DNA of 64,000 nucleotides from Cellvibrio sp. PSBB023 (GTDB lineage: Bacteria; Pseudomonadota; Gammaproteobacteria; Pseudomonadales; Cellvibrionaceae), in assembly GCF_002007605.1 (NCBI RefSeq), contig NZ_CP019799.1, forward strand, positions 3,264,001 to 3,328,000, read 5' to 3'. The notes under the pieces are model-generated. The model worked only from the letters and a program-made list of their open reading frames with translations, was not told the DNA's origin and ran no database searches. The translations under genes and the position numbers were made by a program. Numbering within the stretch: the first letter of the stretch is position 1; each line of letters opens with the position of its first letter. This document shows, piece by piece, positions 54,274 to 63,225 of the stretch.

Positions 54274-55292
54274 GGCGTGCTCCCCCGGAACAGGCTGATC
54301 AGCAGCGGATTGCTGCGCAGCAACAGGGCGGGTGCACCGCTATAGGCTTGGTAACTACGGGTGGCGTAGAGCAATAGTTGCCAGCGCTGTTGGCCATCCA
54401 GGGTGATGGCGGGCAGGTCGACGGTTGGCAAGCCGAGTGGAATATCGCTTGGGGTGATGGCCGCCGAGCTGATCGCCAGGTCGCCACCTGCCAGTGTCTG
54501 CCACTGCTCCTCCTGCCACAGCTGCCATTCGAGCTGGACCGTGGCACCCGGCAGCCCCGCTATCCACAGTTGGGGAGTGAGATCGGCGGGCTCAACCAGA
54601 TCCACATCCAGCGCCAGCGCACTCAGGCATTCGTCGCCATTGACCCAGCAAATCACCGGTGTCCAGGCCGGATTATTGCCGTTGACCGCTGCCGCTGTTA
54701 CCGCGCGCCCGCGCAGGTTGCCGGCAAAAGGGTCAAAGCGACGCTGCATATCGGCACCGCTTTCCAAACCGGTAAACCCCACCCGTGGCGGTACACCACG
54801 CAAAGTAATCGGCATCACTGGCGCCAGCGATATTTCGTAGATCACCGAGGGCCTATAGGTGGTATCGCCCTGGGTCGACCAGATCTGATTGATCTGCTCA
54901 TCAGTGCTGGGGCAAAACACCGCCTGCAAACGCAGGGTTTGTTCGCCAATCGAAAACTCGGGTAACAGCGGATGTTCATGCAGGTAAGACATCACCATAC
55001 CCAGCAGGCGCAGGTCTTCGATGCCCTGGTCATCGCCGTTAGTCGCCATGCAGCTAATCAATACAAACAGGCGAATGCGCCAGGGTTCATTGGGGTGGCT
55101 ATTGGCTTGGAAACCCGAGGGCTCGATGCGATAAAAAAACAGGTTGAGGCGAATCTCTTCCGGTTTGTTGCTGACATCCGCCGGTGCACCTATATGGATT
55201 TTGATGTTGTTGCTATTGGCCTGGATGCCACTGCTCAGCGCATCGGCCACTGACTGGCAGGCAAGGTAAAGTGATGAATCCGGCAGCGCCAT
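54270..55292 (-). CDS. DUF4255 tail-terminator protein (Afp16/Pvc16-like)
   Basis: A 340-residue protein. LPDSSLYLACQSVADALSSG and IRLNLFFYRIEPSGFQANSH followed by LRLLGMVMSYLHEHPLLPE match the DUF4255 family, the Pvc16 terminator that caps the tube and sheath end opposite the baseplate. The C-terminal 150 residues form a distinct all-beta segment (WLWIA-type strands, TVQLEWQLW). It is coupled to the ATPase by a four-base overlap and starts one base after the preceding gene. A strong eCIS marker. Confidence 0.91.
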   Translation of the reverse strand: MALPDSSLYLACQSVADALSSGIQANSNNIKIHIGAPADVSNKPEEIRLNLFFYRIEPSGFQANSHPNEPWRIRLFVLISCMATNGDDQGIEDLRLLGMVMSYLHEHPLLPEFSIGEQTLRLQAVFCPSTDEQINQIWSTQGDTTYRPSVIYEISLAPVMPITLRGVPPRVGFTGLESGADMQRRFDPFAGNLRGRAVTAAAVNGNNPAWTPVICWVNGDECLSALALDVDLVEPADLTPQLWIAGLPGATVQLEWQLWQEEQWQTLAGGDLAISSAAITPSDIPLGLPTVDLPAITLDGQQRWQLLLYATRSYQAYSGAPALLLRSNPLLISLFRGSTP

Positions 55293-55293
55293 A

Positions 55294-56250
55294 TCAAAGT
55301 GTCCTGATAAATGCGCGGCTGTCGCTCTGGTCAGCGGCAGTTACACGGGTGATTGATGTCTTGCCGGTGGAATGCGTGGTCGCTGCGGTCTCCTCGTGTT
55401 GATCGATAACCTTGATGCTGACAGTGCCGATATGCAGCCGTGTCGGTTGGGCAATAGTTTGCGCCGGTGCAGCGCGGCTTGTCTTTGGTAATTGCACGTC
55501 TGTTGGATAAACGCCGGGCATTAACTGATTTTTTTCTTTGGTCAGGTTGGAGGATAGCGATAATCTTGTTGTGCTTTTTGTTTCGTAATCGGCAGCAGCT
55601 CGATTTATTGCGCCCTTGTTAATTGGCGAATCGTTTAACGATGAGGGGTTTGTTGTTATTTTTTCAGGCGATAAATGCTGTGTGCTTTCATGGGCAGATG
55701 GCGTTGCAACTGTGTTAGCCACAGCATCCAACAGTGGTTGTTTATATTCGGATACTAAGGGCAGATTGTGTTTGTTGTTTATAGAAAAATAATGTTCAGC
55801 AGATCCGGCGGCACCCGTACTTTCTGTAGCCCGTTTATGCGCTGCTTGCGCTTTCTGTTTATCGATAATGTGCAAGGGCAAATGCCTGCTGTCGGGCAAC
55901 CGGTAGCGATTCACGGCGGCGCGGTTATGCTCTGTTGCCGACAAATTATTATCCACTGCAGTGATCGATAGATTGGCGTTGCCGATATTTTTTAGCGCTG
56001 GCGATTCAGTAATATTTTTAGGGTTGCGCAGTGCTTTATTTATTTGCTCTGCTTTTCCGGAAAAATTTTTATCGCCAGAAGTTTGAGCAACAGTAGCAAG
56101 ATTATCCTCACCACCTATATCGCTAGTGATTATTTCAATATCAAATAAGTCTGCCGCACTCGCCAGGTCTGCTGTTGCATCCAGCGGGCGCAGAGCATCG
56201 CCAATGATACGTAAAAAGTAATGGGATGAAGTGATCAGCGACTTGTCCAT
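55294..56250 (-). CDS. Low-complexity eCIS linker protein, function unknown
   Basis: A 318-residue protein started at the ATG at 56250, which shares one base with the previous stop; a GTG directly before it is also possible. Residues 1-45 (HYFLRIIGDALRPLDATADL) and 270-290 (PTRLHIGTVSIKVIDQHEET) look ordered. The middle 200 residues are rich in Ser, Thr, Asn, Ala and Lys and are likely disordered. Proteins of this pattern occur near DUF4255 genes. It could act as a flexible tether or assembly factor. No domain was recognised. Confidence 0.6.
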   Translation of the reverse strand: MDKSLITSSHYFLRIIGDALRPLDATADLASAADLFDIEIITSDIGGEDNLATVAQTSGDKNFSGKAEQINKALRNPKNITESPALKNIGNANLSITAVDNNLSATEHNRAAVNRYRLPDSRHLPLHIIDKQKAQAAHKRATESTGAAGSAEHYFSINNKHNLPLVSEYKQPLLDAVANTVATPSAHESTQHLSPEKITTNPSSLNDSPINKGAINRAAADYETKSTTRLSLSSNLTKEKNQLMPGVYPTDVQLPKTSRAAPAQTIAQPTRLHIGTVSIKVIDQHEETAATTHSTGKTSITRVTAADQSDSRAFIRTL

Positions 56251-57197
56251 CACACTGCCCCCCGCATACCCTGGCTTAACTCAAGGCGCTGCAAATACGC
56301 GCGGCGGCGCGTTTCCGGCAGATGCAAAATATCCTCTTCACGCCAGTGATAATGAATCGCCAATTGATGCACTTCATCCAGTAACTGGCTAATCGGCGCG
56401 AGCAGTTGTTGATACAAATCCAACTGCAGCTGATGCTCAAATCCGCACTCGGGGCACGCAAGTTGAATCGCACTGGCCAATTCCGGTGCAACCGCTTCCA
56501 GTGCACTTTCAATACTGGCAATTTGCTCGTCGCTCAACGCCTGTTCCAATTCGACGGCATCTGTTTTTTCATCAACAATCAATAAGCGGCGCAACAACGT
56601 GCGCTGTAACTCACGCTGAGTTGCCGCCGGGTGATTGCTTAACCAGTCGGCAATAAATTCCTGGTCACCGCCATTGGGAACGCGCACGCTGATTTGTTGT
56701 GATCCCAGTGTCAGTTGGGCAAAGGGGAAATCGACAGTGGCAAGTTTTATCGGCAGCATTTGCCAATCGAGCGGAAAATCGTAATACGCATCACAGGCAG
56801 GGCATTGATTACTTAACCACTCTGTCTGATTGCCTTGGACATGCCCTTGGTTCAAGCGCCACTGCCATAAAATAAACTGACGATCCGCTACACACAGTTG
56901 ACGCACACGGGACAACAATTGCGCTTCATCATCTGGCTGATGAGTAGCGGTGTAATCACCCAGCTGCACTAAAATACAAGCCAATAACTCACTCACCCAG
57001 TGAGCGTGACTGAGTTGATTGTCAATACAATATTGGCGACGCTCCTGCAGTAATAATTGCAGCGCACCGCAGCGCGGTTTAAAACGAAATTCGTTTTGCA
57101 ACCGTGCCGTGCACAACGGAGCCTGCAATGGGTTACCCTGCTGATCGGAAACAGAAGTAACACTCGCCAAATAACCACCGGGCAGTTTCACAATCAA
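56250..57197 (-). CDS. T4 gp26/gp51-like baseplate assembly protein with two CPxC motifs
   Basis: A 315-residue protein. The N-terminal VKLPGGYLASVTSV and a central helical section (DRQFILWQWRLNQGHVQGN) precede CPAC at 132-135, with a second CPEC at 248-251; the two pairs probably form one zinc site. The layout resembles T4_baseplate (gp26/gp51) chaperones of the central hub. The start is a TTG overlapping the tube stop, or possibly a GTG six bases downstream. It sits directly after the tube gene, as in other eCIS loci. Confidence 0.65.
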   Translation of the reverse strand: MIVKLPGGYLASVTSVSDQQGNPLQAPLCTARLQNEFRFKPRCGALQLLLQERRQYCIDNQLSHAHWVSELLACILVQLGDYTATHQPDDEAQLLSRVRQLCVADRQFILWQWRLNQGHVQGNQTEWLSNQCPACDAYYDFPLDWQMLPIKLATVDFPFAQLTLGSQQISVRVPNGGDQEFIADWLSNHPAATQRELQRTLLRRLLIVDEKTDAVELEQALSDEQIASIESALEAVAPELASAIQLACPECGFEHQLQLDLYQQLLAPISQLLDEVHQLAIHYHWREEDILHLPETRRRAYLQRLELSQGMRGAV

Positions 57198-57703
57198 GTC
57201 TCGTTAGGTTCAGTAACTGCTTTGTCGCGCTCCCAACCTTCGTGCTGCAACACAATACTTTGAATACCAACGGCATTCATTGTGCCCGCATCAAATTCCG
57301 GCAGGGCTTGAAACTCTGAAACCCAAGCGCGATAGACCGTATAAGAAATGGCTACATTGCCCTGCAAATTAAGTACATTCAAAATAATATCTTTACGGAA
57401 ATCCTTGAGTGACATCGCTGCATTTCCCTGGATGCTATTCACCAGGTTTGCCCAATTTTCAAATACCGGATCATGGGTTAACCCCTGCTCCAAAGTAATC
57501 GCTTCATAGCTGGTGCCACCGGGCATCACCCGTTCATGGGCCGGATCGCCAGCAACGCGCCACTTGACGGCTTCAGTTGTTCTTTTCAGTACACTCATTT
57601 TTTTTAAACCGGCAACCACTTGTCCATCAATAATCACTTGGAACATAAATGTGCGATAGGGATCGTAGCGGTGCGCATTTGCTGTAAATAATGGGGCAGC
57701 CAT
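57194..57703 (-). CDS. Tail tube protein (Afp1/Afp5-like)
   Basis: A 169-residue tube protein. The N-terminal ANAHRYDPYRTFMFQVIIDG and GLKKMSVLKRTTEAVKWRVA, the loop PGGTSYEAITLEQGLTHD and the C-terminal VGIQSIVLQHEGW are characteristic of gp19-type CIS tubes. It stacks into hexameric rings inside the sheath and holds cargo in its lumen. It is the only tube gene in the cluster; Afp-like loci carry two. It is second after the sheath and overlaps the next gene by four bases. Confidence 0.93.
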   Translation of the reverse strand: MAAPLFTANAHRYDPYRTFMFQVIIDGQVVAGLKKMSVLKRTTEAVKWRVAGDPAHERVMPGGTSYEAITLEQGLTHDPVFENWANLVNSIQGNAAMSLKDFRKDIILNVLNLQGNVAISYTVYRAWVSEFQALPEFDAGTMNAVGIQSIVLQHEGWERDKAVTEPNET

Positions 57704-57758
57704 TTTTTTGTCTCCTACTCAATTGAATAAAAATTAATACCGCTGAAAATCAATCCAG

Positions 57759-59306
57759 CTATTGCTGACCAATTTTTTGCTGCAAGCGCAGGATCACAAA
57801 CTCCGCCGGTTTTAACGGCGCAAACCCCACCACAATAATGACCTGCCCGCGATCTATATCACCTTGCGTCATGGTGTCGCCCAAACCGCAGCGCACAAAA
57901 TAAGCGTCGTCGGCCGTTTTGCCTTGAAAGGCACCGGCGCGGAATAATCCATTCATAAAGGAGCTGATATTTGCGCGCAGCGAACTCCACAGCGGATGGT
58001 CATTGGGTTCAAACACTGCCCACTGAATGCCGTTGTAAATACTTTGTTCGACAAAAATCGCGGTGCGCCTTACCGGCACATAACGCCATTCAGGATTGGC
58101 TTTGGTTGCCAAGGTGCGACTACCCCAGAGTACCGGCCCATAACCGGGACGTTTGCGCACACAGTTCACGCCGAGCGGGTTGAGGAAATCCTGTTCCAGG
58201 TCTTCCACATCAAACGCCGTGCCCGCGACATTAATGCGTGTTTCCACACCGGCAGGCGCTTTCCATACACCGCGATTGCTGTCGATCTTGGTCCAGACTC
58301 CCGCAGCAATAGCCGAGGGGGCAATGTTGATCGTGGTTGCCGCCGTGGGATTGGTATCGGCATTAAACAGCGGGTTATTGATAGTTACCCAAGGGTAATA
58401 GAGCACCGAGTAGGTCGAGGTGGGCAGCACCATATCGTTAACGGCACTTGCATCGTCCAGCTCCACATTTTCCGTATCCACAATGACGACACGGCTCATG
58501 GTTGCTTCACAGTGATTAATGGTATTGGCAATAATTTCATTGCCGCTGCCATCTGCCGGCATAAATTGCCCGGGCAATACGATGATTGAAACATCGCTCA
58601 CTTTGCGCAGGATGTTGGTGTAAAAACTGTTGTAGTCATCTGCCTCGGCTGCGGTATCCGCTGCCGCTTCAGTCAAGGCGCTAAAACGATCGGCGGGATC
58701 GGCACCTGCCGGATCGTGGAAATCGGGCAGACCGGATGCATCTTCCGCCACCGTGACCAACACCAATCTGGAAGAGCCATTCACTACTTTTTCAATAAAG
58801 TTATCTTCCGTCTCATCCAGTGAAACACCTTTAAAGGATTCACTCGCAATCGGCAAAAATTCATCGCCATCATTAACCGTGCCGACAAAAAAATTAAAGT
58901 CGGCGCCATTGGCATAGACCGCTACTGCCAAGTTATTGGCCCAGGTGCCGGGACTGGAGGCACTGACTTCCAACACGGCGCCATCGCCATTGCTGATAGT
59001 GACTGCCGCCGTTTCCGGTTCGCCGCCCAACAGGCGACAGACGTAAGCCGCACGCCCGCCATTTTGGTAAAACGCGCGTACCGCCAGCGCCGTTGCATCA
59101 CTTTCATTTTGAATGCCGGTACGCTGGTTAAAATCACCAAACTGGGCGACATATTCGTCCCAGGAACCAATTAATGTGGGTAAATTAACCGGACCGCGAA
59201 AGGTAGCGCCAATAAAGGCAGTGGTTGACGTGGAAACCCCTTCAATCGGTTTTGATCCGCTGGGGATTTCTTCGATGTAAACACCGGGATGCAAATAGCT
59301 TGGCAT
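57759..59306 (-). CDS. Contractile tail sheath protein (Afp2-4-like)
   Basis: A 515-residue sheath protein started at the ATG at 59306 (MPSYLHPGVYIEEIPSGSKP), which has GGAG nine bases upstream; the frame opens 14 codons earlier with no homology. SYLHPGVYIEEIPSG, TTAFIGATFRGPVN and the C-terminal QGDIDRGQVIIVVGFAPLKP, AEFVILRLQQKIG are the family hallmarks for inter-subunit strand exchange. On firing it contracts and drives the tube out. It is the first gene of the operon and the only sheath gene; Afp-like loci carry three. Confidence 0.95.
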   Translation of the reverse strand: MPSYLHPGVYIEEIPSGSKPIEGVSTSTTAFIGATFRGPVNLPTLIGSWDEYVAQFGDFNQRTGIQNESDATALAVRAFYQNGGRAAYVCRLLGGEPETAAVTISNGDGAVLEVSASSPGTWANNLAVAVYANGADFNFFVGTVNDGDEFLPIASESFKGVSLDETEDNFIEKVVNGSSRLVLVTVAEDASGLPDFHDPAGADPADRFSALTEAAADTAAEADDYNSFYTNILRKVSDVSIIVLPGQFMPADGSGNEIIANTINHCEATMSRVVIVDTENVELDDASAVNDMVLPTSTYSVLYYPWVTINNPLFNADTNPTAATTINIAPSAIAAGVWTKIDSNRGVWKAPAGVETRINVAGTAFDVEDLEQDFLNPLGVNCVRKRPGYGPVLWGSRTLATKANPEWRYVPVRRTAIFVEQSIYNGIQWAVFEPNDHPLWSSLRANISSFMNGLFRAGAFQGKTADDAYFVRCGLGDTMTQGDIDRGQVIIVVGFAPLKPAEFVILRLQQKIGQQ

Positions 59307-59881
59307 GAGCGCTTTCTCCGTTTTGCAGAAACAGAACAGAAGCAGCACCTGGCCGGGATAAGAGCGCCTGCAGACTTCCTTCTGATTCAGACTCGTTTAT
59401 GAAATGGATAAACCAAACGGACGTGCGGCTTGCCAGAAGAAACAACTCCTTCTACGGGCAAACAATCGCAGAGCGACTTCACACATCCCTGAACTTGTCA
59501 CATCATTTGAAAAACCGGGAACAACAACCAGAACAGCAAACCGCTATTACAAAAATCCTGAAGCGATAAAACGCGAACGGGCAGCAAATAACAATAAAAA
59601 TTACTGCAAAAATTTACTGCGTAAAACGGAAAACAGATGGGTAGATTAAAACGACAAAAGAAAACCTTAAGCAACAAGGTGCGGGCGTTAAACAAGAAGG
59701 ATTTTTTGTTCCAGCCCAATCATGATTAACGGATCGGTTTAATAACCGAAGTGGGATTAGTTTAGGAGTATTTTTTTTGTATTGTCAATGAACAATCCGG
59801 GTGATTATTCACCAATATTTTGCAAAAAAATACCTTGTGTCGCGCAAATTATAGTTTTTAAACGCTAACCTACAGATACGT
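59307..59881. other. Long leader and promoter region of the eCIS operon
   Basis: This 575-base gap separates chrA from the sheath gene. Reading the minus strand, a promoter lies at about 59759-59788, and some 445 bases of leader run to the sheath ATG. Frames in it (for example 59404-59649 on the plus strand) lack family features. No clear terminator for chrA and no known riboswitch was seen. Confidence 0.5.
59759..59788 (-). promoter_or_regulatory. Sigma-70 promoter for the eCIS operon
   Basis: On the minus strand TTGACA (59788-59783) and TAAACT (59764-59759) are 18 bases apart, a near-consensus pair, with a long A-run in the spacer. It points at the sheath gene, with the transcript expected to start near 59752. 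Confidence 0.6.
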
Positions 59882-61228
59882 TTATAGCACCCAGGTTTTT
59901 ATTACCAAACCGATTAAGGCACAACCGCCGATCACCTTCATCACACTGATGTTGTAATAAAACAGTGCGGCGGCAGCCAGTAGGGTGATCACAGCCGATG
60001 GCCATTCCACATCGCCAGCAAAACCCTGAGGCCACCACAGGTGATACCCAAAAAATAAGGCAAGATTAACAATCACCCCTACCACAGCGGCGGTAATCGC
60101 CGTGAGGGGCGCCGTAAAAGAAACCTGTTTGTGTGTTGTTTCAATTAAAGGCGCACCGGCAAAAATAAAAATAAACGATGGTAAAAACGTAAACCAGGTA
60201 ACGATGACTGCCGCCACTGCACCGGCGGCAAATAGCGACTCCGCACCCAGCACTTCGTGGGTATAGCCACCGACAAATGCAACAAATGCCACCACCATAA
60301 TCAACGGCCCGGGGGTGGTTTCGCCCAATGCCAATCCATCCATCATTTGGGTCGGACTAAGCCAGCCGTAGTGAGTGACTGCACCTTGGTACACATAGGG
60401 TAAAACCGCGTAGGCACCCCCAAATGTCAGTAGCGCCGCCTTGGTAAAAAACCAGGCCATTTGCGTAAAGTGATGTTGCCAGCCGCATAACAGCCAGAGC
60501 ATTGACATGGGCACAGCCCAGAGTATTAGCCCAACCACAATCACCCCCGCCAAACGTGACCAGCGAAATTGCGTGTGTGCTTGTGGCGGCGTGTGTTCAT
60601 CAATCAGCGCCGCGCCATGATTGTGTTGTACAGAACCATGGCCGGCATGCGGGAATAACTCCGGTCGCCAGCGACCACCCAGGTACCCTAATAGCGCAGC
60701 GCCAATCACAATGTAGGGAAAAGGAATATTGAAGGCAAAAATGGCGATAAATGCGGCGGCGGCAATGCCCCATAACCAATAGTGTTTCAGCACCCGCCGA
60801 CCAATACGATAAGCCGCTTGGAATACAATGGCCGTTACCGCCGGTTTAATGCCGTAAAAAATCCCGGCGACCCAAGCTACATCGCCATAGGCGATATACA
60901 CCCAGGACAATAAAATTAATAGTAATAGCGAGGGCAAAATAAACAACACGCCCGCCACAATGCCACCCCAAGTGCGGTGCATTAACCAACCAATATAGGT
61001 AGCCAATTGTTGCGCCTCCGGCCCGGGCAATAACATGCAGTAATTGAGCGCGTGTAAAAAACGCGACTCGCTCAACCAGCGCCGTCGCTCTACCAACTCC
61101 TGATGCATTATCGCAATTTGCCCTGCCGGGCCGCCAAAACTGACAAACCCCAGCTTTAACCAAAATAGCAACGCCGCCCAAAAACTGACGGGGGCTGGTA
61201 AGTCTTGGTGGTGATGGGGTTCTGTCAT
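59882..61228 (-). CDS. chrA: ChrA chromate exporter
   Basis: A 448-residue membrane protein of two homologous halves with about 11-12 helices. The N-terminal KLGFVSFGGPAGQIAIMHQE, then NYCMLLPGPEAQQLATYIGW and, in the second half, TFGGAYAVLPYVYQ and MDGLALGETTPGPLIMVVAF are ChrA signatures. It exports chromate across the inner membrane. It lies 59 bases after the TauE/SafE gene on the same strand, possibly one transcript. A chrB regulator is not present in the window. Confidence 0.92.
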   Translation of the reverse strand: MTEPHHHQDLPAPVSFWAALLFWLKLGFVSFGGPAGQIAIMHQELVERRRWLSESRFLHALNYCMLLPGPEAQQLATYIGWLMHRTWGGIVAGVLFILPSLLLLILLSWVYIAYGDVAWVAGIFYGIKPAVTAIVFQAAYRIGRRVLKHYWLWGIAAAAFIAIFAFNIPFPYIVIGAALLGYLGGRWRPELFPHAGHGSVQHNHGAALIDEHTPPQAHTQFRWSRLAGVIVVGLILWAVPMSMLWLLCGWQHHFTQMAWFFTKAALLTFGGAYAVLPYVYQGAVTHYGWLSPTQMMDGLALGETTPGPLIMVVAFVAFVGGYTHEVLGAESLFAAGAVAAVIVTWFTFLPSFIFIFAGAPLIETTHKQVSFTAPLTAITAAVVGVIVNLALFFGYHLWWPQGFAGDVEWPSAVITLLAAAALFYYNISVMKVIGGCALIGLVIKTWVL

Positions 61229-61287
61229 CTTGGTGGCACACCTGAAACGTCAGCGGAAATCACAAGGAAGTAATAAAGTCACGAACC

Positions 61288-62061
61288 TTACCAATAAACC
61301 GATACCAATCCTGCCGTGCTGACTAATAACAGCGCGGTGCCGATTACACGATAAAAAATAATCGGATCGGCACTGACTAATCGTTGGTGAAATTTCAAAC
61401 CAAAATAGTGCCCAATCGCCGTAGCCGGTAATAACCACAAATGCGCTTGCAACTGCAAATCCACTCCCGCAATTAAAAACGCCACCATTTTAATGCTCAC
61501 CAAAATAAACCAGAGCACAAACAAGGTATCGCGTAATTTTTCACGGGCGACATGCACCATATACACGGTCATAATCAGCGGCGCCCCAATCAAGGAGGTG
61601 CCGCTGATATAAGCACCCAGCGATAAAAAAATGCCATCGCTTACCGGATGCGAACTTTTAAACGGTTTATTCAAAATATAAGTGACGGAATACACCGAGA
61701 TAATGACAAAAATAATCGCGCTCATAATCTGCGCCGGAATAGTCAGCAGCCCGGCCACCCCGATGAGCTTGGGAATAATCATAATTTTCAGGGATTTTTT
61801 CAGATAAACCCAATCCACTGTGGACGGTTTTTTCTCCGCCGTCGCCACGCGCTGGCGATTGTTTTGCCACACCGTGAGCGTGGAAAAAATCAGCAAGTGG
61901 ACGGCAATAATTGGCAAATATACCAATGGCCGGTTATCCACCAAAAGCAACAACGGCAGCGACATCATCGCCCCACCAAACCCCAACCCGGTGCGTACAA
62001 ATCCACTCCACACAAAAATCAACAATACCAACACCAGTTGGGTGAGGGTTAAATCAGTCAT
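61288..62061 (-). CDS. TauE/SafE-family membrane exporter
   Basis: About 257 residues when started at the ATG at 62061 (MTDLTLTQLVLVLL); the frame opens at 62127 inside the neighbouring gene and is probably not used. Seven to eight hydrophobic helices with SGFVRTGLGFGGAMMSLPLL near the start and GAYISGTSLIGAPLIMTVYM in the second half fit the TauE/SafE sulphite/sulphur exporter family. Substrates of most members are unknown. It lies between the flavoprotein and chrA, all on one strand. Confidence 0.85.
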   Translation of the reverse strand: MTDLTLTQLVLVLLIFVWSGFVRTGLGFGGAMMSLPLLLLVDNRPLVYLPIIAVHLLIFSTLTVWQNNRQRVATAEKKPSTVDWVYLKKSLKIMIIPKLIGVAGLLTIPAQIMSAIIFVIISVYSVTYILNKPFKSSHPVSDGIFLSLGAYISGTSLIGAPLIMTVYMVHVAREKLRDTLFVLWFILVSIKMVAFLIAGVDLQLQAHLWLLPATAIGHYFGLKFHQRLVSADPIIFYRVIGTALLLVSTAGLVSVYW

Positions 62062-62105
62062 AGGGGGGTATCCAATCGGTAAAGCGTTGTTTTGCGAACA
62101 GGTGC

Positions 62106-63224
62106 TCAGGCTTCCGGTAGGCGGCAAAGTGGCATAGTCCGGTCAGCCCAAAAAGGGGCCTCTGCAAAACGTTCGGGCCCTTGGTAGGTAAGGCGCAATT
62201 TGGCCAGATAGTGGGAGGCGACTGCAAGGAGTTCTTGCTGGAATGACTGTGCGGCATGCGGATTGTGCCAGCAGCCAGCGTTAATGGCCGTGGCAGCGCT
62301 CTCGGCGGATGCCAGGGAATGAAATAAACCTTGGGATGAAATTGGATCGAAAGTGATGGCTGCATCACCGATTGCCAGAAAACCGGGCCCGGCTTTATCC
62401 AGATTGGCGATATCCAACAACGCGGTTCCCGCTGGCCGACAGTGTATTTCCGCTGGCTGCACCTGTGCCAGCACATCGGCCAACAGGGGATAGCGACATG
62501 CCCGGTTAAACAAGGCCTCCGGTTGTTGCAGGGCTATGCGCTCCGGGTGTTTGGCATCCAGGTGATAGGCAAGCACCCGGTGCCCATTGGCCAGCCTGAC
62601 GCTATACCACCAGCCATCTTCATCGGCGACCAGGCGAGTGGTTGTATCCTCGTCACTCGCTGGAACCATAAGGAAACTGTGCAAACATACTTGCGCGTCT
62701 TGTCTGATGTGATTCAACCCCAAGCGCCGCGCAAGACTGGCCGAGCGACCACTGGCATCAACAATAACCGGTGCCACATGCCGGGTATTGTCACCGTCAA
62801 GCGCCAGCGTCCAGCGGTCATCCGCCCCTCTGGATACCTGAAAGTCCCGGCATCCGTATTGGATCTGCGCGCCGCGCTGAGTCGCCGCATTCAATAACAT
62901 CTGTTCAAACTGTCGTCGATCAATGACCCACCCGGGGCCAGAGGGATCGCGCAGGCTGTCGCGCCAGACAGGCGCATTGCTATCCCAGATAGCAATGCTT
63001 GTACCGCGCTCCAGATGATCGCCGTCCAGGAATTCCTCAAACAACCCCAAACGCTGCAAGAGAACACGCGCCGCGCCGGGCAGCGACTCACCAATACGCA
63101 TCCCTGCTGCAGGTGACCACTGACGCTCCAACAATAGCACCTTCCTTGACGCCAAGCGTGCCGCAAGCGCCAGCCCTGCCGGGCCAGCCCCCAGGATAAT
63201 CACGTCCCAGCAACAGGTTTCCAT
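62106..63224 (-). CDS. LodB/GoxB-like FAD-dependent maturation protein
   Basis: About 372 residues started at the ATG at 63224, just after the oxidase stop; a GTG at 63236 would overlap that stop. IILGAGPAGLALAARL is the N-terminal FAD-binding motif, with GRSASLARRLGL and GFLAIGDAAITFDPISSQG further on, the pattern of flavin monooxygenases and halogenase relatives. In LodA/GoxA systems this partner helps form the cysteine tryptophylquinone cofactor. The overlap with a LodA-like gene makes that role likely. It is not itself the amino acid oxidase. Confidence 0.85.
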   Translation of the reverse strand: METCCWDVIILGAGPAGLALAARLASRKVLLLERQWSPAAGMRIGESLPGAARVLLQRLGLFEEFLDGDHLERGTSIAIWDSNAPVWRDSLRDPSGPGWVIDRRQFEQMLLNAATQRGAQIQYGCRDFQVSRGADDRWTLALDGDNTRHVAPVIVDASGRSASLARRLGLNHIRQDAQVCLHSFLMVPASDEDTTTRLVADEDGWWYSVRLANGHRVLAYHLDAKHPERIALQQPEALFNRACRYPLLADVLAQVQPAEIHCRPAGTALLDIANLDKAGPGFLAIGDAAITFDPISSQGLFHSLASAESAATAINAGCWHNPHAAQSFQQELLAVASHYLAKLRLTYQGPERFAEAPFWADRTMPLCRLPEA

Positions 63225-63225
63225 C

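Larger units (their letters stand above)
33087..59306 (-). other. Extracellular contractile injection system (eCIS) gene cluster
   Basis: Eighteen genes on one strand, most with overlapping or closely spaced starts and stops. They encode one sheath, one tube, baseplate wedge and hub proteins, a spike, an AAA+ ATPase, a DUF4255 terminator, LysM and two to three likely cargo or accessory proteins. No capsid, terminase, replication or lysis genes are present, which rules out a prophage. The ATPase and DUF4157 neighbours separate it from R-type tailocins and type VI secretion systems. Confidence 0.93.

Noticed and set aside
33087..59306. Reading the tail-like cluster as a prophage or R-type tailocin
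   Set aside because: There are no capsid, terminase, integrase, holin or lysin genes, and an AAA+ ATPase, DUF4255 and DUF4157 are present, which fits eCIS.
33087..59306. Reading the cluster as a type VI secretion system
   Set aside because: No TssJLM membrane complex, Hcp or ClpV is present; the ATPase is of the Afp15 type.
59404..59649. An 81-codon plus-strand frame in the eCIS leader
   Set aside because: No ribosome site or family feature, and it lies opposite the leader of the eCIS transcript.
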